The notes under the pieces: model-generated
Database searches by the model: none
Seen by the model: only the letters and a program-made list of their open reading frames with translations
Told to the model about the DNA's origin: nothing
Assembly: GCA_002840095.1 (NCBI GenBank)
Contig: PGZL01000013.1
Span: 106,119 to 170,118 of the forward strand
Source: Gammaproteobacteria bacterium HGW-Gammaproteobacteria-1
GTDB taxonomy: Bacteria; Pseudomonadota; Gammaproteobacteria; Thiohalomonadales; Thiohalomonadaceae
Length of the DNA: 64,000 bases
Direction: 5' to 3'
Position numbers and translations under genes: made by a program
Shown here: positions 28,469-40,677 of the stretch, one piece after another
Numbering within the stretch: the first letter of the stretch is position 1
Layout of the letters: every line of letters starts with the position of its first letter

Positions 28469-29857
28469 TTATTTGCCTATACAGAAGCTGGTGAAAATAC
28501 GCCCCAGCAGGTCATCTGAGGTGAACACCCCGGTGATCTCGCCCAGGGATTGCTGGGCCAGGTGCAGCTCTTCGGCCAGCAGTTCGCCGGCCCGGTATTG
28601 CTCCAGCTGTGCGGTGCCGGCATCGAGATGGGCGGCGGCCCGGGTGAGCGCGTCGAGGTGGCGGCGGCGCGCGCTGAAGACGCCCTCGCCGGCGCCGGTA
28701 TAGCCCATGCTTTGCTTGAGGTGCCGCCGCAGCAGATCCAGCCCGGTGCCGTGACGGGCGGAAAGATAGATGTGCACCTCGTCACCTTCCGGTTGCGATG
28801 CAGCGGCACGGCCGCTGAGATCAATCTTGTTGTGGATGAAGGTGACCGGCAGGCGCTGCGGCAGGCGCGCCAGGATCGCCCGCTCCGCCGTGCCGATCCC
28901 GGTCTGATCGTCGACCAGCAGCAGCACGCCGTCGGCGCGCTCGATCTCGACCCAGGCGCGGCGCACCCCTTCCTGTTCGATGGCGTCGCCGCTGTCGCGC
29001 AGGCCGGCGGTGTCGATGATGTGCAGCGGCATGCCGTCGATGCTGATCTGCTCACGCAGCACGTCGCGGGTGGTGCCCGGAATGTCGGTGACGATGGCGC
29101 TGTCGCGCCCGGCCAGGGCATTGAGCAGGCTGGACTTGCCGGCATTGGGCAGGCCCGCCAGCACCACGTTCATGCCCTCGCGCAACAGGCTGCCCTGGCG
29201 GGCAGCTTCCTGCACGGCACGCAGCTGTTCGCGCAGGGCATGGAGCCGCGCCGTGACGACGCCGTCGGCGAGAAAGTCCACCTCCTCTTCCGGAAAGTCG
29301 ATGGCCGCTTCCACGTAGAGGCGCAGTTGAATCAGTTCCTCGGTCAGATCCTGTACGCGCCGGGAAAACTCGCCTTGCAGGGAGCGCAGGGCGCAGCGCG
29401 CCGCCTGCACCGAACCGCTGTCGATGAGATCGGCAATGGCCTCGGCCTGGGCCAGATCCAGTTTGTCGTTGAGAAAGGCGCGCTGGGAAAATTCGCCCGG
29501 CAGGGCGTTGCGCGCGCCGAGCTGGACCGCCGTTTCCAGCAGCAGATCCATGACCACCGGCCCGCCGTGGCCTTGCAGCTCGAGCACATCCTCGCCGGTG
29601 AAGGAATGGGGCGCGGCGAAAAACAGGGCGATGCCCATGTCCAGTACGGTGCCGTCGATGCTGCGGAAGGGCAGGTAGTCGGCGCGGCGCGGCGGCGGAC
29701 ACTGTCCGAGCATGCGCTCGGCGATGGCCATGGCGGCGGGGCCGGAAATGCGCACGATGCCGACGCCGCCGCGCCCGGACGGCGTGGCGACGGCGGCAAT
29801 GGTGTCAGCGGCGCGGGTGATGCCTGAGGTGTGCGGGCGGGGCGGCCTGATGCTCAC
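28469..29857 (-). CDS. mnmE: MnmE, tRNA U34-modification GTPase
   Basis: A 462-aa GTPase that works with MnmG on U34. The N-terminal formyl-THF-binding region begins [20 protein letters not shown]. The inserted G domain has [14 protein letters not shown] (P-loop ~225), DTAGLRD and NKID. The C-terminal essential cysteine motif CIGK closes the protein. The start is GTG 29857. It follows yidC by 29 bp, the standard order in gammaproteobacteria. Confidence 0.97.
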   Translation of the reverse strand: MSIRPPRPHTSGITRAADTIAAVATPSGRGGVGIVRISGPAAMAIAERMLGQCPPPRRADYLPFRSIDGTVLDMGIALFFAAPHSFTGEDVLELQGHGGPVVMDLLLETAVQLGARNALPGEFSQRAFLNDKLDLAQAEAIADLIDSGSVQAARCALRSLQGEFSRRVQDLTEELIQLRLYVEAAIDFPEEEVDFLADGVVTARLHALREQLRAVQEAARQGSLLREGMNVVLAGLPNAGKSSLLNALAGRDSAIVTDIPGTTRDVLREQISIDGMPLHIIDTAGLRDSGDAIEQEGVRRAWVEIERADGVLLLVDDQTGIGTAERAILARLPQRLPVTFIHNKIDLSGRAAASQPEGDEVHIYLSARHGTGLDLLRRHLKQSMGYTGAGEGVFSARRRHLDALTRAAAHLDAGTAQLEQYRAGELLAEELHLAQQSLGEITGVFTSDDLLGRIFTSFCIGK

Positions 29858-29886
29858 GACGGCACGCGCTCACGCCCGCGCGGGCT

Positions 29887-31524
29887 CTATGCCTTTACGA
29901 CGTAGCGGGTGATGAACCACTGCTGGGTCACCGAGAGGACGTTGTTGACCACCCAGTACAGCACCAGTCCCGCCGGGAAGAAGGCGAAAAACACCGTGAA
30001 CACGATGGGCAGGGCCATCATCACCTTGGCCTGGATGGGATCCATGGGCGTGGGATTGAGACGATGCTGCGCCAGCATGCTGATACCCATCAGGATCGGC
30101 AGCACGTAATACGGATCCATGGCGGACAGATCGTTGATCCACAGGATCCACGGTGCCTGGCGCAGCTCGACGCTCTCCAGCAGCACCCAGTACAGGGCGA
30201 TGAACACGGGGATCTGCACCAGGATGGGAAGACAGCCGCCCAGCGGATTGATCTTCTCCTCCTTGTACATCTTCATCATCGCTTCGTTCATCTTCTGCCG
30301 GTCGTCGCCGTAGCGCTCCTTCAGCGCCGTCAGGCGCGGGGTCAGCTTGCGCATATTGGCCATGGAGCGGTAGCTGGTGGCGGACAGCTTGTAGAACGCC
30401 AGCTTAATCAGCAGCGTCAGCAGAATGATCGACCAGCCCCAGTTGCCCACCAGCTTGTGGATCTGCTTCATCAGCCAGAAGATGGGATCGGCGATAAAGG
30501 TAAGCTTGCCGTAGTCGACGGTCAGCGCCAGGCCTTCAGCGACGTCGCCCAGCTGGTCCTGCTTCTTGGGGCCGGCGTACAGGCGCGCCTTGAAGGTCGC
30601 CTCGGCGCCGGGCGCCACGGCCTTGCCGTCGCCGATCATGCCGAGGAGGTAGCGGTTATCGCCCAGAGACCGGCTGTAGTAATCGTGGCTGGCATCCTGC
30701 GGCGGGATCCAGGCGCCGACGAAGTAGTGCTGAATCATGGCGGCCCAGCCGCCGGTGAGGGGACGGCTCAGCGCGTTCTTGTCCATGGCGTCGAAGTCGA
30801 TCTTCTCGTACTTCACTTCCTTGCCGTGGATCACGCCGCCGGTATAGGTGTAGATGCCGAAGGCACTCTTGCTCTCGGTGGGACGCTGGCGCTGCAGCTG
30901 GTAGTAGGCATGGGCAGCCCAGGGCTGGGCCGACTGGTTGCGCACGGTGTAGTCCATGTCGACCACATAGCTGCCGCGGTGGAAGGTGTAGACCTTGTCC
31001 ACCTGGACGCCGCTTTCGTCGCGCCACTGCAACCGCACCTGCAACTGGTCCTGGCCGTCGGCGAGGCGGTATTCGTCCTGCTCGGCCTGGTACACGGCGT
31101 AGTGATCGGGCACCTGGGCGGCGTCGGTACCACTGCCCGGGCGCAGGCCGGACTGGGCGATGAACAACAGGTTGCCGCTGTCGTCGAGCAGACGGGTGGG
31201 TTCGTCTTTCTTGTCGATGGAGACCGGGTACTCAATCAGATCGGCGCGACGCAGGTCGCCGCCCTGGGTATCGATCTCCACGGCATATACATCGGTGTAG
31301 ACATGCAGGCGCCTGGCGCTGGCCAGGCCTTCACGCATTTCCGGTACGGCACCGGCGCGGGTGGCGGTCGACGGCAGGTCGTCGGCGGATGCGGCGGCGC
31401 CCGGCGCCTGGCTGGCGGCGATCTGCGCCGGCGGCTGCGGACCGTAGTCCTTCTGCCAGGCCTGATAGAGCATCAGCAGAACGAATGAGAGCGCGATTAC
31501 GAGCAGCAGGCGTTGGAAGTCCAT
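29887..31524 (-). CDS. yidC: YidC membrane protein insertase
   Basis: A 545-aa inner-membrane insertase for SecYEG-dependent and independent proteins. The N-terminal helix (~5-22) is followed by a large periplasmic beta domain (~60-340). The conserved five-helix core begins GNWGWSIILLTLLIKLAFY, with the hydrophilic-groove arginine expected in it. The C1 loop (SMANMRKLTPRL...) and GGCLPILVQIPVFIALYWVL follow. The length is typical of Gram-negatives. Between yidD and mnmE. Confidence 0.97.
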   Translation of the reverse strand: MDFQRLLLVIALSFVLLMLYQAWQKDYGPQPPAQIAASQAPGAAASADDLPSTATRAGAVPEMREGLASARRLHVYTDVYAVEIDTQGGDLRRADLIEYPVSIDKKDEPTRLLDDSGNLLFIAQSGLRPGSGTDAAQVPDHYAVYQAEQDEYRLADGQDQLQVRLQWRDESGVQVDKVYTFHRGSYVVDMDYTVRNQSAQPWAAHAYYQLQRQRPTESKSAFGIYTYTGGVIHGKEVKYEKIDFDAMDKNALSRPLTGGWAAMIQHYFVGAWIPPQDASHDYYSRSLGDNRYLLGMIGDGKAVAPGAEATFKARLYAGPKKQDQLGDVAEGLALTVDYGKLTFIADPIFWLMKQIHKLVGNWGWSIILLTLLIKLAFYKLSATSYRSMANMRKLTPRLTALKERYGDDRQKMNEAMMKMYKEEKINPLGGCLPILVQIPVFIALYWVLLESVELRQAPWILWINDLSAMDPYYVLPILMGISMLAQHRLNPTPMDPIQAKVMMALPIVFTVFFAFFPAGLVLYWVVNNVLSVTQQWFITRYVVKA

Positions 31525-31530
31525 GGGTCT

Positions 31531-31752
31531 TTAGTCTTTCTCGTCGGGAACCGGATCGTATCCACCTTCATGCCAGGGATGACAGCGGCCCAGGCGGCGC
31601 AATGTCATCCACCCGCCGCGCCAGGCGCCGTAGCGCTCGATGGCCTGATGGGCATAACAGGAACATGTCGGATGGAAACGGCAATTGTTGCCCAGAAACG
31701 GGCTGATGAGGTAGCGGTAGGCGCCTATGAGCAGGATAAGGATTTTTTGCAT
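31531..31752 (-). CDS. yidD: YidD membrane protein insertion efficiency factor
   Basis: A 73-aa protein of the YidD family with the signature [20 protein letters not shown], three conserved cysteines and the terminal GGYDPVP. An amphipathic N-terminal helix would place it at the membrane beside YidC. It overlaps the end of rnpA by 28 bp and ends 6 bp before yidC, the normal compact arrangement. Confidence 0.95.
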   Translation of the reverse strand: MQKILILLIGAYRYLISPFLGNNCRFHPTCSCYAHQAIERYGAWRGGWMTLRRLGRCHPWHEGGYDPVPDEKD

Positions 31753-32102
31753 CGCTCTGCCAGCTCTTCCCAGCTCCTGTCTATGGCGGCGCGCAATTCC
31801 TGCACGGGGATGCGGTCGATGCCGGCGCGACCCAGAACTACGATGTCGACACCGCCCAGGCGGTGTTGGTGCAAACGGAAGCTTTCGCGCAACTGGCGCC
31901 GGATGCGGTTGCGCCCTACGGCGCGTCGGACCTGTCGCTTGCTCAGTGCGACCCCCAGCCTGGGGTGATCGAGCGTGTTGGCCACTGCCAGCAGGGTGAA
32001 GACGGCGCCGGATACGCGCCAGTCCGCCCCCTTGAAGATCCGCTGGAATTCCGCCGGCCGCAACAGCCGGCGGTCGCGCGGAAAGCCAAACGCGCCGTGC
32101 AA
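31725..32102 (-). CDS. rnpA: RNase P protein component
   Basis: A 125-aa basic protein that binds M1 RNA for 5' tRNA processing. The RNR motif region is [20 protein letters not shown] (~59-78), preceded by [13 protein letters not shown]. The start is TTG 32102, 13 bp after the rpmH stop; no ATG or GTG fits upstream. The long C-terminal part after [17 protein letters not shown] overlaps yidD. Confidence 0.95.
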   Translation of the reverse strand: MHGAFGFPRDRRLLRPAEFQRIFKGADWRVSGAVFTLLAVANTLDHPRLGVALSKRQVRRAVGRNRIRRQLRESFRLHQHRLGGVDIVVLGRAGIDRIPVQELRAAIDRSWEELAERCKKSLSCS

Positions 32103-32115
32103 GACGCGGGCGCGG

Positions 32116-32250
32116 TCAGACGGTCAGGCGGGCACGACCCTTGGCGCGACGGGCCTTGAGGATCCTGCGGCCGTTCTTGGTCGCCATGCGGGCACGGAAA
32201 CCATGGGTGCGCTTCTGCTTCAGAACGCTGGGTTGAAAGGTTCTTTTCAT
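32116..32250 (-). CDS. rpmH: Ribosomal protein L34
   Basis: A 44-aa L34: [20 protein letters not shown] then [20 protein letters not shown] and RLTV. It matches the family end to end. ATG at 32250. It is first gene of the rpmH-rnpA-yidD-yidC-mnmE transcript and diverges from dnaA. Confidence 0.98.
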   Translation of the reverse strand: MKRTFQPSVLKQKRTHGFRARMATKNGRRILKARRAKGRARLTV

Positions 32251-32315
32251 GATAATACTCGTCCGGTTTCAGTGATCTGCGCGGCCCGGTTTCGGGCCAC
32301 GGAAAAAAGAGGCGC

Positions 32316-32345
32316 AAAATACTGTGAATCCACCTCTGTTGTCAA
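32316..32345 (-). promoter_or_regulatory. Sigma70 promoter of rpmH
   Basis: On the minus strand a perfect -35 TTGACA (32345-32340), an 18-bp spacer and TATTTT (32321-32316) precede rpmH. Transcription would begin near 32309, leaving a ~60-nt leader. Confidence 0.7.
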
Positions 32346-32376
32346 TAACGGTGCTGCCCTGAAGCTGTCCGGGGGG

Positions 32377-32385
32377 TGTGGATAA
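32377..32385 (-). promoter_or_regulatory. DnaA box in the rpmH-dnaA gap
   Basis: TGTGGATAA (TTATCCACA on the minus strand) is a consensus DnaA box 60 bp before the dnaA start. A role in dnaA autoregulation is likely by analogy. Confidence 0.8.
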
Positions 32386-32444
32386 CTTTGCCGTTCGGGT
32401 ATAGACTTCCCCCTCTTTCGCGCCCGGTATCAAGAGAGCTTTTC

Positions 32445-33809
32445 GTGGCAGAACCCCTGTGGCAGCAATGTCTTGATCGTCTGGAAGACGAGCTGCCGGC
32501 CCAACAGTTCAACACCTGGATCCGTCCCCTGCACGCGGAACGGGAGCCCGACGCCCTGCGTCTGCTGGCCCCCAACCGCTTCGTGCTGGATTGGGTCAAG
32601 GATCGCTACGGCGAGCAGATCATCACCTTCGCCCGCCAGATCAGCGGCAACGGGGGGCTGCGCCTGATTCTGGAAATCGGCAGCCGCAAAAAGCCGGTGG
32701 AAGCGCCGGCCCATGCCACCCGCCCCGCTCCCGCCGCGCCGGCCGCCGGTGTAAGCGAACCGCCGGCGCGGGCCACGGGCAGCGCCCGCCGCAACAACCT
32801 GAACAGCAATTTCACCTTCGAAAACTTCGTCGAGGGCAAGTCCAACCAGCTCGCCCGGGCTGCCTCGGTGCAGGTCGCCGGCAACCCCGGCCAGGCCTAT
32901 AACCCGTTGTTTTTATATGGTGGCGTCGGTCTCGGCAAGACCCACCTGATGCATGCCATCGGCAATATGATTTTGCAGCAACGCCCCGGGGCCAACGTGG
33001 TCTACCTCCACTCGGAGCGTTTTGTGGCAGACATGGTGAAAGCGCTGCAACACAACGCGATCAACGAATTCAAGCGTCACTATCGCTCGGTGGATGCGCT
33101 GCTTATCGACGATATCCAGTTTTTTGCCGGCAAGGAACGCTCCCAGGAGGAGTTCTTCCACACCTTCAACGCCCTGCTGGAAGGACAGCAGCAGGTCATC
33201 CTTACCTGCGATCGCTATCCCAAGGAAGTGGACGGACTGGAGGAACGGCTCAAGTCCCGTTTCGGCTGGGGCCTGACCGTGGCCATCGAACCGCCCGAAC
33301 TGGAAACCCGCGTTGCCATATTGATGAGCAAGGCGCAGCAGGCCGGCGCGGCCCTGCCGCCGGAAGTGGCGTTCTTTATCGCCAAGCGCATCCGCTCCAA
33401 TATCCGTGAACTGGAAGGCGCCCTGCGGCGCGTCATCGCCAACGCCCATTTCACCGCGCGGCCCATCACCCTGGATTTCGCCAAGGAAGCGCTGAGCGAT
33501 CTGCTGGCCCTGCAGGAAAAACTGGTCACCATAGAAAACATACAGAAGACGGTGGCGGAGTATTATAAAATCCGCGTAGCAGACCTGTTGTCCAAACGCC
33601 GCAGCCGTTCGGTGGCGCGGCCTCGGCAACTGGCGATGTCGCTGGCCAAGGAACTGACCAGCCACAGTCTGCCGGAGATAGGCGATGCCTTTGGCGGCCG
33701 GGATCACACCACCGTCATCCACGCCTGCCGCAAGATTAAGGAGTTGAAGGAAACCGAACCACGCATAGGGGAAGACTATGCAAACCTGTTGAGAACGCTG
33801 TCCACATGA
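32445..33809 (+). CDS. dnaA: DnaA, chromosomal replication initiator
   Basis: A 454-aa initiator, started at GTG 32445 ([18 protein letters not shown]) with AGAGAG 8-14 bp upstream. An extended ORF to 32376 would swallow the DnaA box. Domain I lies at ~1-80 and domain II is the Ala/Pro-rich ~85-115. The AAA+ domain III has Walker [10 protein letters not shown] (~157-165) and Walker [10 protein letters not shown] (~218). Domain IV ends with the DNA-binding signature [15 protein letters not shown]. Confidence 0.97.
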   Translation: MAEPLWQQCLDRLEDELPAQQFNTWIRPLHAEREPDALRLLAPNRFVLDWVKDRYGEQIITFARQISGNGGLRLILEIGSRKKPVEAPAHATRPAPAAPAAGVSEPPARATGSARRNNLNSNFTFENFVEGKSNQLARAASVQVAGNPGQAYNPLFLYGGVGLGKTHLMHAIGNMILQQRPGANVVYLHSERFVADMVKALQHNAINEFKRHYRSVDALLIDDIQFFAGKERSQEEFFHTFNALLEGQQQVILTCDRYPKEVDGLEERLKSRFGWGLTVAIEPPELETRVAILMSKAQQAGAALPPEVAFFIAKRIRSNIRELEGALRRVIANAHFTARPITLDFAKEALSDLLALQEKLVTIENIQKTVAEYYKIRVADLLSKRRSRSVARPRQLAMSLAKELTSHSLPEIGDAFGGRDHTTVIHACRKIKELKETEPRIGEDYANLLRTLST

Positions 33810-34038
33810 TGTGGGCAGGCTGTGGGTAACTTTGTGGATTTTTCCCCTGTGGATAAAGCCACTGTTTATGCACAGGTAATACACGGTTGCCCACCGCAAT
33901 TCGGCACGGTTTCAACCCTTATAATATATTGATTATTATAGTTAATTTGCGCTTATACACAGATTTCAGGCGCTATAGTAGTTGTTACAACAGGTTTACA
34001 TAAATAAATAATGAATAACTAGCGTAGGGGCAAAGGAC
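33810..34038. other. Probable oriC between dnaA and dnaN
   Basis: This 229-bp gap carries several DnaA boxes. TGTGGGTAA is at 33821, consensus TGTGGATAA at 33848-33856, TTATGCACA at 33866-33874 and TTATACACA near 33953. The AT-rich stretch taataatatattgattatta-like (33920-33948) would serve as the unwinding element. No ORF fits. The 5' leader of dnaN (AGGGGCAAAGGAC) closes it. Confidence 0.85.
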
Positions 34039-35139
34039 ATGAAATTCACCATTTCGCGCGAAGCGTTGCTCAAACCCTTACAGGTCGTCGGTGGAGTCGT
34101 CGAAAAACGGCAAACGCTGCCCATCCTGGCCAATGTGTTGATCCAGGTGGACAAAGGAAAGCTGACGCTTACCGGTACCGACCTGGAAGTGGAGCTTACG
34201 GCCACCGCCCTGGTCGAAAACAGTGTCGATGGTGAAATTACAGTTCCGGCGCGGAAATTCAGCGATATCTGCCGGGCCCTGCCGGATCAGGCGACGATCG
34301 AAGTATCACTGGACGGTGACAAGGCCCTGATACGTTCAGGCAAGAGCCGTTTCTCGCTCAGCACCCTGCCGGCAACGGAATACCCCGCCACCGAAGGAGT
34401 AACCGGAGCCTTTCGGCTTACTCTGGCGCAGGACGTATTCAAAGGACTGCTGGAGCAAACTCATTTCTGCATGGCGAACCAGGATGTGCGTTATTACCTG
34501 AACGGCATGCTGCTGGAGATGAAAACCGGGCAGTTGCGCACGGTGGCCACCGACGGCCACCGTCTGGCCATCAGCGAAGTCGACTGTCCGGACGTTGCCG
34601 GTGAAGAGCGACAGGTCATCATCCCGCGCAAGGGCGTGCTGGAGTTGAGCCGCTTGTTGGGCGACGGCGAGACAACCTGTGAGTTGGTGGTGAGCAGCAA
34701 CCATATCCGCGTTGCGCTGGGCGATATCGTAATGACCTCCAAGCTGGTGGATGGGCGTTTTCCCGACTATGACCGTGTCGTACCCAAGGCGGGTGAGCGG
34801 CAGGTAACGGCGGATCGAAACCTGCTGCGCCAGGCGCTGCAGCGCACTTCGATACTCTCCAATGAAAAGTATCGAGGCATCCGCCTGCAATTCGAGCACA
34901 ACCTGCTTAAGGCCACCGTGAACAACCCGGAGCAGGAAGAAGCGGAAGAAGAAGTGGAAGTGGAGTACGACGGCTCGGAGTTCGAGATAGGTTTCAATGT
35001 GTCCTACGTCCTGGATGCACTCAATGTGGTGAAGCAGGACCAGGTGGTATTGAGCATGACCGACGCCAACAGCAGCTGCCTCATACACGGCGCCGGAGAT
35101 TCGGCGTCGCGCTATGTGGTCATGCCGATGCGGCTGTAA
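34039..35139 (+). CDS. dnaN: DNA polymerase III sliding clamp (beta subunit)
   Basis: A 366-aa clamp that dimerises around DNA and tethers Pol III. It starts MKFTISREALLKPLQVVGGV, has three repeated beta-clamp domains, and ends with the canonical MPMRL that forms part of the clamp-binding groove. Length and order are standard. The start codon follows AAAGGA. Confidence 0.98.
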   Translation: MKFTISREALLKPLQVVGGVVEKRQTLPILANVLIQVDKGKLTLTGTDLEVELTATALVENSVDGEITVPARKFSDICRALPDQATIEVSLDGDKALIRSGKSRFSLSTLPATEYPATEGVTGAFRLTLAQDVFKGLLEQTHFCMANQDVRYYLNGMLLEMKTGQLRTVATDGHRLAISEVDCPDVAGEERQVIIPRKGVLELSRLLGDGETTCELVVSSNHIRVALGDIVMTSKLVDGRFPDYDRVVPKAGERQVTADRNLLRQALQRTSILSNEKYRGIRLQFEHNLLKATVNNPEQEEAEEEVEVEYDGSEFEIGFNVSYVLDALNVVKQDQVVLSMTDANSSCLIHGAGDSASRYVVMPMRL

Positions 35140-35165
35140 TTCAGATCGGCCATGAAAGTAGCCTC

Positions 35166-36248
35166 ATGGCGTTAAAGCATCTCGAGGTCAGTGGGCTACG
35201 CAACCTGACCTCTGTCGTTTTCGATTCCTCCCCTGCGCTCAATCTTTTGGTGGGCGCAAACGGCAGTGGCAAAACTACCGTACTTGAAGCAATTCATTTG
35301 CTGGGGATGGCCCGTTCATTTCGTACGCCTCATGCGCGTAAGCTTATCCAGCAAGGCAAAACCGCCGCGACTATCTTTGGCCGTATAGAGGCCGCAGGTG
35401 TGGAGCATGCGGTCGGGGTGCAAAAAACCACGGCCGATATTACCCAGCTACGGGTCGATGGCCAAAGGCTGGAGTCTGCCTCCCGGCTGGCGGAGATTTT
35501 GCCTCTCCAGCTGATTACGCCCGAATCGCACAGTTTGCTCACCGGTGAGCCCCGGGAGCGCAGGGCTTACCTGGACTGGGGCTTGTTCCACGTGGAACAT
35601 GGATTTTTGGAACTGTGGAAGCGCTACCGCAGGTTTCTTGAGCAGCGTAATGCGGCCCTGCGCAACGGGGCAGGTGCGGCCGAACTGGAGCAATGGGAGC
35701 GCGGCCTTTCGGAAAGCGGCGAAACAGTTGCCAAGCTCAGATCATCCTATATCCAGCAGATCACGCCCGTGTTCGGCAGCATCTACGCCAGGCTATTGGC
35801 TGACGAGCCGCCCCGTTTGGCCGCTCGCCGGGGTTGGCCCAAAGAGCTGTCCTTACTGGAAGCGCTGGAAAAGAACCGCAACAGCGAAGGCGCACTGGGG
35901 TACACCCTCTCCGGCCCCCACCGGGCAGATTTCAGGTTGGTACTCCCGTCGTTGCTCGACGCCGCGGAAACACTTTCCCGCGGACAGCAGAAGTTGGCGG
36001 TATGTGCACTGCGGATAGCCCAGATGCAGCATTTGCAGGAGGTCACGGGAAGGCGATGCACCCTGCTGCTTGACGACTTGCCGGCAGAACTGGACGTGGA
36101 CAAGCGCCGGGTTCTCATGGAAGTGGTGGCCGCCAGCGGCGCTCAATGCTTCGTTACCGCTACGGACGGCGACCTCGTCGATACATCACCATGGGAAGAA
36201 GCGTCCGTGTTCCACGTGGAACATGGTGTTGTAGTGGAAGTGGTATAA
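35166..36248 (+). CDS. recF: RecF, recombination mediator at gapped DNA
   Basis: A 360-aa SMC-like ATPase loading RecA with RecOR. Walker A GANGSGKTT is at 30-38 and the ABC signature LSRGQQKL near 279-286. Walker B LLLDDLPAELD follows near 302. The peptide FHVEHG appears twice, at ~141-146 and at ~349-354. Each is coded by a perfect 16-bp parS palindrome (35584 and 36208). The second lies in a C-terminal tail that carries no visible catalytic motif. 26 bp after dnaN. Confidence 0.96.
   Translation: MALKHLEVSGLRNLTSVVFDSSPALNLLVGANGSGKTTVLEAIHLLGMARSFRTPHARKLIQQGKTAATIFGRIEAAGVEHAVGVQKTTADITQLRVDGQRLESASRLAEILPLQLITPESHSLLTGEPRERRAYLDWGLFHVEHGFLELWKRYRRFLEQRNAALRNGAGAAELEQWERGLSESGETVAKLRSSYIQQITPVFGSIYARLLADEPPRLAARRGWPKELSLLEALEKNRNSEGALGYTLSGPHRADFRLVLPSLLDAAETLSRGQQKLAVCALRIAQMQHLQEVTGRRCTLLLDDLPAELDVDKRRVLMEVVAASGAQCFVTATDGDLVDTSPWEEASVFHVEHGVVVEVV
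35584..35599. promoter_or_regulatory. parS centromere site 1 (inside recF)
   Basis: TGTTCCACGTGGAACA, a perfect 16-bp palindrome matching the bacterial ParB site consensus. It is about 1.7 kb from the probable oriC, where parS sites cluster. Confidence 0.9.
36208..36223. promoter_or_regulatory. parS centromere site 2 (end of recF)
   Basis: An identical TGTTCCACGTGGAACA palindrome, 624 bp from site 1 and 25 bp before the recF stop. Confidence 0.9.
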
Positions 36249-36271
36249 TGCCGCCCACACAAGGGAGTTGA

Positions 36272-38689
<2,418 letters not shown>

Positions 38690-38711
38690 ACACGAGGCCT
38701 GCCGGCCCAAT

Positions 38712-38748
38712 GAAAAAGGGGAAGGTGTTGCCACCTTCCCCTTTTTTG
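38712..38748. terminator. Bidirectional rho-independent terminator
   Basis: AAAAAGGGGAAGGTG gttg-type loop CACCTTCCCCTTTTTT: an 11-bp GC-containing stem flanked by A tract on one side and T tract on the other. It serves convergent gyrB and fbp. Confidence 0.9.
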
Positions 38749-38780
38749 TGTCCGGCCTCGGGAGCCGGATCGGATAGCGC

Positions 38781-39794
38781 CTATTCCTGGTGATACTTGG
38801 CGATCAGCTCCACCTCGTTCTTCGAACCCAGGATCACCGGCACGCGCTGGTGCAGGTTGCTGGGCTGGATGTCGAGGATGCGGTGCTGGCCGGTGATGGC
38901 GGCGCCGCCGGCCTGCTCGACGATGAAGCCCATGGGGTTGGCTTCGTACATCAGGCGCAGTTTGCCCTCGATGCCCTTGGCCTTCATCTTGCTGTCCAGC
39001 GGGTACATGAACACGCCGCCGCGGGTCAGGATGCGGTGCACTTCGGCCACCATGGAGGCGATCCAACGCATGTTGAAGTCGCTGCCGCGCGGGCCTTCCT
39101 TGCCGGCCAGGCATTCGTCCACATAACGCTTCACCGGGGCTTCCCAGAAACGCATGTTGGAGGCGTTGATGGCGAACTCGCGGGTGTCAGCGGGAATGGT
39201 CATGTTGGGGTGAGTAAGTACAAACTCACCGATATTCTGGTCCAGGGTGAAACCATTCACGCCGCGGCCGGTGGTCAGCACCATCATGGTCGACGGGCCG
39301 TACAGGGCATAGCCGGCACACACCTGTTCGGTGCCGCGCTGCAGGAAGTCCTCGGCGCTGGGGTTCACGCAGTTGCCTTTGCAGCGCAGGATGGAAAAGA
39401 TGGTGCCGACGGAGACGTTGACATCGATGTTGGACGAGCCGTCCAGCGGGTCGAAGGTCATCAGGTACTTGCCGCGCGGATACTGGCTGGGGATCTGGTA
39501 GACATCCTCCATCTCCTCGGAGGCCATGGCGGCCAGGTGACCGGCCCATTCGTTGGACTTGAGGAACACCTCGTTGGAGATCACGTCCATCTTCTTCTGG
39601 TCTTCGCCCTGCACGTTCTCGGAACCGGCCGCGCCCAGCACGCCCACCAGGGCGCCGTGGTTGACCAGGTTGGAGATCACCTTGCAGGCGGTGACCACGT
39701 CGTTGAGCAGCGAGGTGAAGTCGCCGGTGGCGCCGGGGATGTGGCGCTGTTCCTCGATAATGAACTGCGTAATGGTAGTGCGATGATTGTGCAT
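38781..39794 (-). CDS. fbp: Fructose-1,6-bisphosphatase, class I
   Basis: A 337-aa enzyme for gluconeogenesis and the Calvin cycle. The metal-site signature [20 protein letters not shown] is at ~113-132. [20 protein letters not shown] and the active-site [11 protein letters not shown] follow in order. Cytosolic. It starts at ATG 39794; an A11 tract lies just upstream of the GGAAGC ribosome site. It stands alone between the gyrB terminator and plsC. Confidence 0.97.
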   Translation of the reverse strand: MHNHRTTITQFIIEEQRHIPGATGDFTSLLNDVVTACKVISNLVNHGALVGVLGAAGSENVQGEDQKKMDVISNEVFLKSNEWAGHLAAMASEEMEDVYQIPSQYPRGKYLMTFDPLDGSSNIDVNVSVGTIFSILRCKGNCVNPSAEDFLQRGTEQVCAGYALYGPSTMMVLTTGRGVNGFTLDQNIGEFVLTHPNMTIPADTREFAINASNMRFWEAPVKRYVDECLAGKEGPRGSDFNMRWIASMVAEVHRILTRGGVFMYPLDSKMKAKGIEGKLRLMYEANPMGFIVEQAGGAAITGQHRILDIQPSNLHQRVPVILGSKNEVELIAKYHQE

Positions 39795-39954
39795 GTCGAT
39801 GCTTCCTGAAGTTTAAAAAAAAAAACCTGCTCCCGGGACTGTAATCGCCCCGTTGCCCACGGTCGGGTTGGAGTGTGCGGCTGAAGCGCCGCGCTTAAAA
39901 ATTGAGTTATGCCACTATATCACGGACTGATGGCGGGACTCGATACCCCACCGC

Positions 39955-40671
39955 TCAGGTCGGCAGGGTGGTGATGCGGGGCATGGTGCCCTCAATCCAG
40001 GCCTCGACCCGGCTGTTGATCTCCCCGGTATCCATTCCCCGCGGATCGATGACCGGCCCGATCACCACGCTGATCACGCCGGGATGTTTGATGATGCTGT
40101 TGCGGCGCCAGAACTCGCCGGCATTGTGGGCCACGGGGACCACCGGGTAGCCGCTCTTCTTCGCCAGCATGGCGCCGCCGATGTTGTACTTGCCGTGGAC
40201 GCCCGGCGCCATGCGCGTCCCTTCGGGGAAGATCACGATCCACAACCCCCTCTTGAGGCGATCGGTGCCCTGCTCCACCACCTGCTGCAAGGCCTTGCGT
40301 CCGGCCGTGCGATCGATGGCGACGGCGCGCAGCACGGCCAGCCCCCAGCCGCCGATGGGGATGTGCAGCAGGGAACGCTTGAGCACCCAGGTCTGCGCCG
40401 GGAAGATGCGCTGAAACACCAGCGTCTCCCAGGCCGACTGGTGTTTGGCAAGAATGATGGCCGGTCCGGGCGGGATGTTTTCCCGGCCTTCGACGCGGTA
40501 TTTGAGCTTGCAGGTAACTTCCAGCCACCACAGGGAAAAGCGGGTCCATTGTGTGACCACGCGGAAGCGTGGCTGCAGCGGCAATACTATCGCGCCAAGA
40601 ATGAACGGCGCATAGACCACCAGAGCAACCAATACCCCGAAATAGAACAGCAGTGAGCGCAATAAGAGCAT
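39955..40671 (-). CDS. plsC: 1-acyl-sn-glycerol-3-phosphate acyltransferase (PlsC family)
   Basis: A 238-aa membrane acyltransferase making phosphatidic acid. It has an N-terminal hydrophobic helix (~1-28). The catalytic histidine is in AKHQSAWET (~77-85, the HX4E variant of HX4D), and the substrate-binding FPEGTRMAPG lies at ~150-159. It follows gmhB by 6 bp, a common pairing in gammaproteobacteria (often with glyS/glyQ nearby). Confidence 0.93.
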   Translation of the reverse strand: MLLLRSLLFYFGVLVALVVYAPFILGAIVLPLQPRFRVVTQWTRFSLWWLEVTCKLKYRVEGRENIPPGPAIILAKHQSAWETLVFQRIFPAQTWVLKRSLLHIPIGGWGLAVLRAVAIDRTAGRKALQQVVEQGTDRLKRGLWIVIFPEGTRMAPGVHGKYNIGGAMLAKKSGYPVVPVAHNAGEFWRRNSIIKHPGVISVVIGPVIDPRGMDTGEINSRVEAWIEGTMPRITTLPT

Positions 40672-40677
40672 AGGGCC

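Noticed and set aside
32376..32444. Extended DnaA N-terminus
   Set aside because: It would translate a DnaA box and residues not present in DnaA; GTG 32445 with an SD sequence gives the family start.
38690..39954. Additional small genes around fbp
   Set aside because: Flanks contain only the gyrB terminator and an A-tract; no ORF with start signals.
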